From contig JAANBB010000630.1 in the NCBI GenBank assembly GCA_014621425.1, positions 1 to 18,870 on the forward strand: a DNA stretch of 18,870 nt, in the 5' to 3' direction. This document shows, in pieces, positions 9,397 through 18,750 of this stretch; positions within the stretch are counted from its first letter, which is position 1; each line of letters starts with the position of its first letter. The DNA is from Cylindrodendrum hubeiense. Taxonomy: Eukaryota > Ascomycota > Sordariomycetes > Hypocreales > Nectriaceae. A model generated the notes under the pieces. The model was not told where the DNA came from, did no database searches, and saw nothing but the letters and a program-made list of their open reading frames with translations. The position numbers and the translations under genes are program-made.

Positions 9397-9490
9397 TTAA
9401 GATATACTTATATTATTTTAGAGTTCTAGGTACTTAAACTTTTATTTTAAGCTTTTAATAACCTATTAATTAAAGAAATATATATTCTTA
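9397..9490 (+). pseudogene. Continuation of the old copia pol (end of RNase H)
   Basis: Directly after the gypsy LTR the plus strand reads ILEF*VLKLLF*AFNNLLIK. I read this as the tail block of fungal copia pol ('...ADGLTKALPRQAFNNFI'), which normally lies about 30 residues after 'DIHNHWLR'. That block ends at 1514-1517, on the other side of the gypsy insertion. The match is short and degraded, so this is a likely rather than certain join. Confidence 0.55.
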
Positions 9491-11540
9491 TAAAGATTTT
9501 TAAGTATATATTAATAAGTCTATTAGTTAGATTAACTATAAAAGAGTATTTAACTATTAATATTAATAACCTATCTTAAATAGTACTAAGATTAGAATTA
9601 GTTAATTCTTATTTATATATAAGTTACTAATATTAAATAATAACTTATCTTAATACCTTATAGAAAAGATTATAAAAACTATTTATTATTAAGTGTAAAT
9701 ACCTATCCTATAAAAGTACTTAGTTATTCTTACTTTAATAGAAATAATATACTAGTCTTTTAACTTAGTAGAGGGTATAGCTATAAGTTAAAAGGCTTAG
9801 AAACTTATTAAGAGAGGATATTATATTATTATATATCTTCTTTATATAAATAGTATTTAAAGCTTTTAATTAATTAAAAAGTAATCTAATAAGAAACCTA
9901 GTATATAAATAAGGAAATTATAATAATACTATCTCAAGAATAATTAATTAAGTATAATATATTAATATTATAAGTATTAGTATAAATTGAGCTAGTTAAA
10001 GGTATTTATTACTATTAGATTTTAATAGGCCTCAGATAATATTAAAGTAAATAAATAGAGATAAACTAGATCTTCTATTTTTAAAGTCTTTAATAATTAT
10101 ATTATAATAGAATTGAAATATAATATTTATATAAGGATTATTTAGCCTAGTTATAGAATTATAATATCCCTTATTTAATATTAATTTATCTTCTAATTAA
10201 TCTGAATTATTCTTAGTATATATTAATATTTTCTTACTATCTCTTACTTTATTATTAATATCTTTATATTTACTTTTTTTAGACTTACTAGCTAGATCTT
10301 TATTATAAGGAGACTTTATATTAGTTTAATTTAATATTCTTTATTTATCCTATATTAGATTAGTCTATAATTTATTTAATATTCTACTTTACTTCCTAGA
10401 TAATAATTACCCTATAATTAACCTGATTACTAATAATAATAATTATAAAATTTAAAGCTAGAAATATATATATTATTTAAACTTACTCTTATACTAATAC
10501 TTAGAGAAAGGTCTTATAATAAATTTAAAAAGTACCTTATATAATTAATATAAAAACCTTCCTCGGAATTACCTTTATATATTAATATCTATATACCTCA
10601 CTATATTTATATAGTAATTAAATAGATAGTTAAGTGTTACTATAATTAAAGTTAATTTATACTTATTTTTAATTAAATTATATAATTCCTTTCTATTATA
10701 ATCTCCTAGTTAAAATCACTAATTAGATATCTAGGGTATTTCTAAGAATATAATAAGTATATTATAATATACTTAATAAAAGGCTTTTTATTAATAAGTA
10801 TAGTATATTTAGTTTATTAATAATTCTTTTATTAGATTATTATTATTAAAGAGCTTTTTACTAGATTACCTTTCTAGATAGTTATATTCCTTAATTAATA
10901 ATTTCTAAGTAAGGTTCTTAATAGAATTAGGTATTATCTATAAGAGTAGATTATTATTTATAATCTCTTATCCTAACTAGATATTATTTGTAAAGATAAT
11001 CTAAGAATAATAAATATTATTTATCTTCTAGTTTTAGAAGGTTAGTTTATCTTTAATCTGATCTTATAATTATTATTTTCCTTTTCTATATATTTTTCTA
11101 ATTTTAAGTCTATATAATTTCCTTATATATTATAAAAATATCTTAAGATTTATAGACTATAGCCTATAATACTTATAGGTAGATTCTTTTTAAAGAACTA
11201 GATATAAATATAATATAGACTTATTAACTTATACAAATAATATATTAAGATCAGGAAAAAAAAGAAAATTAATAATAAAATTAAGACCTTAATATACTAA
11301 TTTGAGAATACTATACTTCTCCCCCAAATAATATCTAATATAATTATTATCTATTTTTAATATATAATCATAGTATATATAAATAATTATTAATTTAAGG
11401 AAATTAAAATATAAATATAATTTTTATAATATCTATATCTAGCTTAGGGTGATTTTTTATATTATAAAAGTAATATTTAAGAGGTTAATAAATATAATCT
11501 TATAATATATTTTATCTTATCTTAAAGAATATCTAATAGA
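9490..11540. other. AT-rich RIP-degraded DNA, origin not recognised
   Basis: The composition and density of TAA/TAG match the neighbouring transposon copies, so this is most likely more repeat DNA. It probably includes the 3' end and LTR of the old copia and perhaps another element. Plus-strand text such as VKRLRNLLREDIILLYIFF (about 9790-9850), followed in the same frame by YLLLLDFNRPQIILK (about 10003-10047), looks like former coding sequence, but I do not recognise the family. On the minus strand, GDYNRKELYNLIKNKYKLT (about 10655-10711) has the same look. The stretch ends abruptly near 11545, where GC content returns to normal. No RNA gene was seen. Confidence 0.6.
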
Positions 11541-11608
11541 AGCTTTATTCATGTTATGCTCTTGGGGTAGTTAATAAAGTCTACTAAGATAGCACAGACC
11601 ACTGTATT

Positions 11609-11738
11609 AGGAACGGGCCCTGTTTTGTGTTTTTGGAAACATGACCAGTCTAGGAATGGGGCCTGTTCTAATTCGCGGGAACCATGTAGGATCTTTAGAG
11701 CTATAATTGGTCTAAAACCGGGAACGGGCCCCGTTCCC
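11609..11738. repeat. Cluster of three GGAACGGGCCC-type palindromes at the repeat edge
   Basis: Three related near-palindromic units lie within 130 bp: GGAACGGGCCCTGTT (about 11611), GGAATGGGGCCTGTTC (about 11654) and GGGAACGGGCCCCGTTCCC (11720-11738). The last is a perfect 9-bp inverted repeat around one base. The cluster lies exactly between the AT-rich block and the broken sulfotransferase-like gene. It may be the terminal repeat of a small DNA transposon, but no partner end or target duplication was identified. Confidence 0.55.
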
Positions 11739-11742
11739 AAAT

Positions 11743-12329
11743 TTAATCATAGAGTAGAACTGGGTGTCGAATCAAGAAAATGGGTCTCCATGATAATAGA
11801 AAGTTGTCAGGGAATATAGTTGGGTTTGTCTTTGCACAATCTGAGACCAATCGAGATTCCTCTTCATGTACGGTGAAAGGCGGGCTAGCAGGACCGCCCC
11901 ACATACTCTGCGACAGTCTGGATGGTTCCCATATATAGAACGTGTGTTCTTTGAGGAAAACGGCCTTGTCCTGTTTCGGTCAACCACCAGCAAGCTATAT
12001 CTGACTCTGGAGAAATGACTTACCTCGATGGCGGCAGATCTTCGTTCAAGCTGAATTTCATCGAACCCTTCCTGAAGAAGTTTCTCAAAATCTTGTCGTT
12101 GTTGATCAGATACATCAGTTAGTGGGCCCCAGTTAAATGATTCCCTTGCAAAATCGAATGCACGCTTGAAGTGGTAATTCGACTGAGTCCATCCTGGTTG
12201 GTTGGAGAGAAGGCGGCAGAGGACATGGGAACAGGTCCGATTGACGGCAAATAGAAAGGCACCATGAGTATGGACACCCTTGGCAATAGTGCCGTTGCTG
12301 TCTTTTTCGTTTTCGTATGTGGTGGTCAT
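11743..12329 (-). pseudogene. Sulfotransferase-like P-loop protein gene, 3' half missing
   Basis: Exon 1 is 12329-12024 (102 codons, starting MTTTYENEKD). A 53-nt intron, 12023-11971, has donor GTAAGT and acceptor AACAG. Exon 2, 11970-11743, is in phase. Residues 23-45 (HGAFLFAVNRTCSHVL...LLSNQPG) correspond to the N-terminal phosphosulfate-binding loop of fungal sulfotransferase-like proteins ('FL...PRS.SH.L.R.L'). GWTQSNYHF and FEKLLQEGFDEI follow, then AVFLKEHTFYIWEPS and, near the end, RPIFLIRHPVLLY ('IFLIRHP', the second binding loop). The product would be 177 aa, well short of the about 300 aa I expect, because homology stops at 11745 where the palindromic repeat begins. The substrate is unknown; such proteins are common near fungal secondary-metabolite genes. 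Confidence 0.72.
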
Positions 12330-13032
12330 GATGCGCGGCTACTGACTGGCAAATACAAAGTTGTGAACAACAGGCCGTAGGTAATTCGGCTAAGTTTGAA
12401 TAAAACGCGCTGATTGTTGCAAATTAACCTTTGCTCTGTCTACAAATGCGTAACACTTTTTGCTGGGTATTTTGGCCGCTATTATACGATGAAATTATTG
12501 AGCGATGTTCCGAGATGTCTCGTCGTACCGGGAGCCGGAAGCCGTAATCTGATCTGCAGGCGCTGGCGGGATCGACATGGTTGACTATTCTCAATACAGC
12601 TCGAGGTGCAGGGTGCGGGCGCATATGCGTGCATGATGTACGAGGACACTGTGTAGTAATCATACCTAACTCAAATGCTACTTGGTGCCTGACGACGGCG
12701 TATCGTCACTGTTGCTACCCAAGCAAGCGGGGTACAGAGGAAATGCCCACTGTTTGGTTGCTCAAGCTGTGGTGGCAGTGTAGAGTGCGATTCAAAGTCA
12801 AAGGAGGGCTATTACTTTAACTCACAGTGATCAAGAATTATAAGGAGCCCACGCCGCCCCTTGATCAACCGCTCTATCAACCCCTCCTGCGTCGTATCGA
12901 CGCCGTGTGCTATTGCCAGCTGCCATTTGACCCCGCATTTCCTCACTCGCTCGCTAATCTAGCAAACTCCAACGTTGCCGCCCACGGGTCGACCCCTCCA
13001 CTTCAACCCTTCTTACTCACACTCTGTTTTTG
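12330..13032. other. Intergenic region with no supported gene
   Basis: It holds the upstream region of the sulfotransferase-like gene (minus strand, from 12330) and, at its right end, a C/T-rich stretch (about 12970-13030) of the kind often seen as a fungal 5' leader. Short open frames on both strands show no recognisable motifs or splice structure. No RNA gene was seen. Confidence 0.5.
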
Positions 13033-13600
13033 ATGATATTTTCGCAAGTAAGTTCCCAATCCTATAACTGTTAGGCTGTCCCCAGAGGTTCTGCCACCTA
13101 CGATTAGCTCCTCACAGTCAACGATAGTCCGACCTGTGACGCAGAATCTTTGAATATTCACAGCCTATCGAAATTGGAAGTTCCACATGCTCCTGAATTT
13201 TACCCTCGTTTCATGCCTAAGTGGGGTCCATCTGCAGAGTCGGCGCTTAAATAACTTGATGTGACGGCGGATCTGACCCGCTGGCAATGTACTCACCGAT
13301 TGATTTCAGATGGCCTTGAGAAGTTATCGGAAATTCCCTTATGGTACGCCTCCTTTGAGCCCCCGGATAATTAGACCATGACCAATACGCTACGCGGTAT
13401 GCTTTTCGCCAATATGATACAGCTTGCGTGGAGGAGAAAACTCGCTTATCAGTAACCACAGTCGGTTCCTCTTGTGCTGTGGGTCGCTACTTCAGGCGTC
13501 GACTCTGTACTACGTAAATGCGATGCACTGTGCCGTGGTGGACCAAGACTTGCGTAAGACAGGCAACGCACACCGAGTCGACCGGCTGGCTGAATCAATA
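13033..13600 (+). pseudogene. Broken coding remnant, family not recognised
   Basis: After a pyrimidine-rich leader an ATG (13033, MIFSQ) is followed by GTAAGT. From 13108 one frame stays open in long blocks: TVNDSPTCDAESLNIHS, then LEVPHAPEFYPRFMPKWG (about 13174-13227), a TAA at 13252, LDVTADLTRWQCTHRL and LSEIPLWYASFEPPDN, a TAG at 13372, then TLRGMLFANMIQLAWRRKL and a further TAA. Residue composition (Trp, Pro, Tyr) and block length look like real protein, and every stop could come from CAA/CAG by one C-to-T change. I do not recognise a family, and the splice structure is unresolved. It could also be a live gene with introns that I failed to place. Confidence 0.35.
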
Positions 13601-13914
13601 GGCCCTAGTGACTGATCTAGTCGCCCAGAAAAGCTCCCCCATTATATCTCAAAGCTCGTGCCTTAGGTCGTGCCTGGCGCATGCCTCTGGCCATGCCTCC
13701 CGTCGCTCCGCTCACGATCGAAGCTATACGGATCGTACGATAGTGCGCTCCCCATCTTGCCGATCCTGGGTGTCACAGCTTGTTCACAGCTTCCTCTCTG
13801 CTCTTAATTCAGTGTTTGTACCACTGGGTCTGTCAAAATGTAAAGTAGTGTTCCACATTTCTGCATTTGGATTGAGCGGCATGGAAATCTGGGTAAAATA
13901 TATGAAATCTCTTC
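13601..13914. other. Intergenic region downstream of the M20 gene
   Basis: It contains the 3' flank of the M20 gene (minus) and the end of the broken plus-strand remnant. No motif, RNA gene or repeat was recognised. Confidence 0.5.
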
Positions 13915-15335
13915 CTACCGGAACTTCTTATCCCTCTCAAAGTCATGCTTGACTTGTTCATACAATACGTCATTGGTGAGCACGTCCCAGCCCGTCATGG
14001 CCATTGCTTTACCGGACACTATTGTCCTCTCATGCGCGACAGCGGTTGCTGCTGCCTTGGCAAATCCGACCGTGTGGTTCTTGGATCCATCATCCGCCGG
14101 AATACCAACAATTGCATGCAGGGCAGGTATCGCGTAGGAAACATTGCCCTGGTCTGTGGCCGCGGCAATGGGCCCCTCGGATTTCAGGACTTTGATGCCA
14201 CTGGCGGCCATGTGCTGCTGGTACGAGCTGCACAGGGCTTCATTGACACGCAGTTCAGCGTACCCAGCCTTTTCTTCAATATCCAACTTACAACCGGTAG
14301 CAAGCGCGCCAGCCTCCATGCACTGACGGATTCTGCCTCCAAGTTTTCTCGCGCCCTTGATCGTGGGGCTTCTGGCCGTATACTCGGTTTTTGTAAGCGC
14401 CGCGATGGCATTGGAGGTGGGCTTTGGGGCTTCAACAATAGAACCATGGATTCTTTCCGGGGGCTGAATCTGCTGTCGCAGCATCGAAACGTTGACGTAG
14501 GCTGAGACCAGGGCATCCAACGCATTGATGCCCTCCCATGGTATGGCTCCGGCATGGGCACTGACGCCATGGTAGGTGCCTTGCAAGTTGTATGATGCAA
14601 CGGATGAGAATCCTGCGGAGCCCAAGACGCCTTGGTCTACATATTCGTCATCCGACATTGGGTGCCTGTGTCATAGTCAGCTCCTTTAACTCTCTGGCAA
14701 CAGATGGGGGGCTCGGGAGGGTGTGAGGAGTTCCCACATCATGAGCGACACATCCACCTTCTCATACGCTCCGGCATTGAGTAGGTCAATCTTTCCACCT
14801 CCGTCCTCTTCAGCCGGTGTACCAAGCAGTTGCACCCGCCCATCGATTCCAAACTTCTTTAGGGCATAAGATAGAGCAATAAATCCAGTCACGCTGGCCG
14901 TGGTAATGAGGTTGTGGCCGCAGGCGTGACCCATTCCTGGGAGTGCATCATACTCGGCGTTGAAATTAACAGTCCTGCCACCATTACCACTAATGACTTC
15001 AAATGCCGTTTTCAAGCTGTAAGCATGTCGCGTCACCTGGTAGCCAAGTTCTTCCAGGAAGTCACAGATGGCATCATGAGCTTTGTGCTCCTTGTACGCG
15101 AGCTCCGGGTTCTCGTGGATCTGTGCTCACCGTACGGCATATTAACAACGGAGTGCGGTAGCCATTGTGACAGTCGTGAACTACTTACGTATTTGTTAAG
15201 CGCTTTAAGCTTCGTTTCATGGTTGAGAGTATAGTCGTGTATTGCTTTTTGAACAGCTGTATTTGATGGCAGTGTTTGGTGGCTGTTGGTTGCGGTCTTG
15301 GCCATGTCAACGGAATCCGCCATTGGTACAATCAT
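13915..15335 (-). CDS. M20-family amidohydrolase/metallopeptidase (three exons, 426 aa)
   Basis: Exons are 15335-15189, 15120-14738 and 14665-13915. Introns are 68 nt (GTAAGT...CACAG) and 72 nt (GTGGGA...ACACAG). Splicing joins SLMM to HPMSDDEY and keeps frame to KKFR-stop. The family hydrolyses amide bonds of N-acyl amino acids or dipeptides with one or two metal ions. Visible signature: EYDALPGMGHACGHN (105-119; likely metal ligands Cys116 and His118), TPAEEDGGGK (150-159; Glu153/Glu154), MMHP (His178), then the lid/dimerisation domain SAHAGAIPWEGINALDAL. DQGNVSYAIPALH and KNHTVGF near the end carry the last His. No signal peptide is seen, so it is probably cytosolic. Length and motifs fit the PM20D2/AmhX-like (M20D) group. 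ATG 15335 is used; Met5 is an alternative start. The substrate is not predictable from sequence. Confidence 0.88.
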
Positions 15336-16210
15336 TATGGCATCTGGTGATGAGGAGTGTTATGTACCTTACGCACTGCTTGAAGGGGTTTGGCTAGTTT
15401 TATAGTAAGGGCCGAACATCCACCGCGTCTGCTAGTTGGCTAGAAACGCGGGGCTTGTGGCGCTCAATGCCAATAGTATTCTACTACCCAGGGTGCGTGG
15501 TCGCCGAGGTTGTTTTCGCTGATCCTGATGGGCCGCCTGCATGTGCGTCTCCTCCGGCCAGCTCGCCCTCGCCCTTTGTCGGCGCCAGGCTAGGCAAGCC
15601 ATGTCAAAACCCACCCCAGGAAAAGTATTATACAAAACCAATGGCCCTCTGGCCTCCAGACCCTTGGTCTTCTCTCTATTTGACAAACTAAGGCTGCAAT
15701 AAAGTCTGCTCCTGTGTATGAGCTCTCTTACCTGCCCGTGCATCGGGCCTTCCGCTCGATGAACTGATCGGATAGATCCACACCATGGGCTTTAGACCTC
15801 AATGACCAAAGAGTTACTTGACACGTTTACGGTTCCTAACCGAGGTGAAGGGCTTACCCCTTTGAGATAAAGATGTGGAAATTGGATTGGACAGTGAGAG
15901 GTGTTTGGGAGAGTACCTCCGCTTGTATTCATCAAGCCAGCGCCACTTCACGGCTGTGCTGGCAGTTACAATCCACGGCCGCTTATCGTCATGGCCTGAC
16001 TAAGCTATGCTGTACCTCTCGTGGAAGGTGCAGACTATGTTATAATGGCCACTATTTCTAGGTTGGTGCGCTCATTTCCCCGTGGGATGAAGGGATTGGC
16101 CTCTCTAAGTCTTTCCAAGTCTTCCAAGCTTTGGAAGCAAAGCAGGAACCCAAGTACTGTGGGGTTTGTCCTTCCTAGCGCGTAAAGTTCGACTTATGGT
16201 CACACTCTTC
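15336..16210. other. Intergenic region between MFS and M20 genes
   Basis: About 870 bp contain the 3' flank of the MFS gene and the promoter of the M20 gene, both on the minus strand. Short open frames on both strands lack motifs and splice structure. No RNA gene or repeat was recognised. Confidence 0.55.
15398..15403 (-). promoter_or_regulatory. TATA-like box upstream of the M20 gene
   Basis: TATAAA on the minus strand (within ACTATAAAACTAGCC) lies 63 bp upstream of the ATG at 15335, a plausible core-promoter position for a fungal gene. It was identified by inspection only. Confidence 0.4.
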
Positions 16211-17884
16211 TCATGTCTCATCCTCGTCGCCGGTGATACCAGCCTTTCGGTCGACGTCCCCAAACCGCATGAAAACCACGATGATGGCACCAGGCAGCAA
16301 AATGAGCATGCCTACGAACCAATGTAGTCCAAGCCACTTGCCCCCCCATAGCATACCGAGCCGGAAGGCCCCGGCCATCACTGGCCCGGCGACAACCGCA
16401 CTCAGCGCGTTCAGGACCTCCACGGCCGAAAGCACAGCACCGGCCCCGGCGTTGTGTGTCATGGCAAGCAAGAGGCTGCGTAGAGCTGGATTCAAGCAGA
16501 AATTAACTGCGGACAAGACAATTGCAGTAACAAATACTGGTAAGGTCTCGGCCAGGCCAGCCATGCAATACGCAATTACGAGGAGGACCAAACAGGTGCG
16601 GGCGATCCATGCATCCTGCTTAATAGCCGATACTTTGGATCTCCGTAAGTGGTATCCGACCAAGGGCAAAACACCAAGGCATAAAACCAGTTGTGCAATA
16701 CTTTTCATAGATGTGATAACTCCAGCCTATCGGTGGTTAGTGCGGCTTAGTAAATATGGCAGTCTTCGAACCTCTGGCCAGGTCAGACCGAACCGCTTTG
16801 CAGCATATTGTTTGGTGATAATTGAAGCAATATCCTCACCAACATCTATAAAGAGCAGACTTAAAACAAAGAGGGAGACGGTGGTATCGCCCCAAAAGAT
16901 ATCCCGCATTGATCGGAATGATTTCGTCATCAGCTGCTGGCTCCTAGACCGGATCTTCGAGGTGAGAGAAGTGCGGCTGCGCCGGCTGTCGGCATCGCGC
17001 TGTTGATCTTTGATGGTCAGAGTTTCGGGTATTAGGAAGGTAGTGAAGAGTCCAAGCACTTGGAACCCCAATGAAATGGAGATGGCGCGCCATTCTCCGG
17101 TGGGTATGAGGTAGTAATTTATGGGCCCGCTAACAAGGGTTCCAACAACTAGTCCTGTTGACAGAATAACGAAGATGCTAGACCTTTACAGTATTACGGT
17201 AATGTCAGCATTAAACGGGTCGATGAGTCGGACACAGACGCTCGTACCTGTGTGACTCGGGTACAACGTCGCTTGCCATTGCATAAACCATCGATACTGC
17301 GATTAATGGCCCACCACCGACAATGAATACCATTGGTACTGCCCAAAGTAAACGCAGAGGGAAGATGTCAGGGAACCAGCCTGGCCGAAAGGGTTAGCTC
17401 CAATCTAAGACATTTGCTGACCGGGAGACGTACAGATAGCAAGATTAGCCGAGCCGTACAAAACGCATCCCACCGTCGCTAGGATCAGGATCGGCTTGCG
17501 GCCATATACGTCGGCAGCCAATCCATAGGGAATGCTGAAGAGAACCCCAGGAATTAGCTGAAATGTGGCCACCATGCTCAGCAAGAGCGAGAGCTCTCCC
17601 TGCACCGACTCGTCCTTGCATCGCGGATCTGACGTGGGATCAGTGACGTCGCCATGGTATTGCCGGCAGAGGATGCCCTCCACAATCTGGCTGAGAATCG
17701 TGTTGAACATTCCTGGATGGAGCTTCAGAAAAATAAATGAGACGTATCCTAGTGCGAGCAAGGGGAGATGCTGCCGCAGGGGGTTGACCCCGCTGGCATC
17801 GCCATGCTTTTGGCTGCTTCGGCGCTGCGACGGCAGGAAGGGTTCCAGCTCTTCCTCAGAGCTACTATGACCCGACGTCGGCAT
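16211..17884 (-). CDS. MFS transporter (four exons, 503 aa)
   Basis: Exons are 17884-17434, 17380-17248, 17183-16772 and 16726-16211. Introns are 53, 64 and 45 nt, all GT-AG, the last with a CACTAACC branch site. Splicing joins LAIC to WFPDIFP, PESHR to SSIFVI, and WPE to AGVITSMKS. The protein has a hydrophilic N-terminus with an acidic/serine stretch. Segments LLALGYVSFIFLK, LLLSMVATFQLIPGVLF, ILILATVGCVLYG, AVPMVFIVGGGPLIA and SSIFVILSTGLVVG follow, then a basic central loop (about residues 240-290) and a second set of helices. GLAADVYGRKP (about 121-131) is the MFS motif A. It should be a 12-helix plasma- or vacuolar-membrane carrier. It resembles fungal SLC46/TCR-like MFS proteins; the substrate is unknown. 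ATG 17884 (context CACAATGCC) is preferred to an upstream in-frame ATG at 17917. Confidence 0.87.
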
Positions 17885-18686
17885 TGTGGATTGAGTGGCC
17901 GGGCGTATGCGCAGCATGTGGTGCAATAACGGTGTTCACGTTGTCGTAGTCGAGGTTGGCTGGTGAAAGCTGTAGCAGTGAAGCGGGACGAACATTTGCA
18001 ACGGTTTTTGCTGACAGTACCTGTAGCCGGGGTGACATGCGTTATATGCATGCCAACCTGCATCACACGCACTACGCCACACACTCATTGTCACACGCAC
18101 TCTGTCACATGCACCTCGTCTCACGAAGCAGTGGGTGGCCATGAGTAAACTGATTAGGGCTTGGGGTTTGGCGAGGGTTTTCATTCTGTAATGGCGATGC
18201 GTTAAAATACTCCTTTTCCACGTGTGCGTTGTCACAAGGGTTAGAATCAGCCTTTGGCTGAGACTTCGCGGTCCAAGTAACGTCTACACACTTAAGCGAA
18301 TTTGGTGCATTTCTTGTCGCAGGCAGAGGCGGATTATAGCATATTACGCGGTGCGTTGGTGATTACCCGCCCTGCCTTCGATGCGCCCGGTTCATGCACC
18401 CCCAATAGCAAAAAGCACTGTGCAATGTAGCCCTAAGGCGCTTGTTCCAGTTGACAGCTCCTCCGTGGGGGTTGTTTTTATTTTGCCCACGGCACGTTCC
18501 AGTCGTGTGTCACTTCAAGGAACATGAGCGTTTAAAAGCAAGCCATGTACAGAAGAACTCTAATGCCGATAATACCACATCTCCTGTCATTGGTGCAATG
18601 ATAAATACGTAATCAGACTGGCCCCGGTGCAGATGCCCGATAGACTCCGTACGATAGTATTAATAAACATAAGAAGGAAACCTTCT

Positions 18687-18714
18687 GAGTACGGTCCGAG
18701 CCCAGACCGTACTC
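18687..18714. repeat. Hairpin, perfect 10-bp stem with 8-nt loop
   Basis: GAGTACGGTC (18687-18696) pairs perfectly with GACCGTACTC (18705-18714) around CGAGCCCA. A smaller hairpin, GAAGG-AAA-CCTTC, lies immediately before it (18673-18685). The function is unknown. Confidence 0.75.
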
Positions 18715-18733
18715 TTAAGTATGCTGTCACGTG

Positions 18734-18750
18734 CCCCCCCCCCCCCCCCC
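18734..18750 (+). repeat. Run of 17 C
   Basis: Seventeen consecutive C follow TGTCACGTG. The exact length may be unreliable in the assembly. The preceding TGTCACGTGCC resembles the way many fungal LTRs begin, but no partner repeat is visible. Confidence 0.8.

Noticed and set aside
521..11540. Mitochondrial insertion or AT-rich centromere core as explanation of the AT-rich block
   Set aside because: Readable gypsy and copia domains with transition-type damage explain the composition. A pericentromeric or subtelomeric location remains possible but is not shown.
11549..11819. Two short overlapping frames with GTGPVP-type repeats
   Set aside because: They are translations of the palindromic DNA repeats on both strands, not protein repeats.
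12424..12820. 79-codon frames on both strands
   Set aside because: They overlap each other and show no motif, family resemblance or splice context.
13945..14600. Several frames opposite or shifted within the M20 exon 3
   Set aside because: They are shadows of a well-supported coding exon.
16233..17006. 257-codon plus-strand frame
   Set aside because: It is antisense to MFS exons 3 and 4 and crosses a supported intron; its Ser/Thr/Arg-rich composition is typical of a shadow frame.
18055..18120. CAC-rich run as a tandem repeat or CRISPR-like array
   Set aside because: CACACGCACT occurs only twice with irregular spacing, and there are no regular repeat-spacer units.
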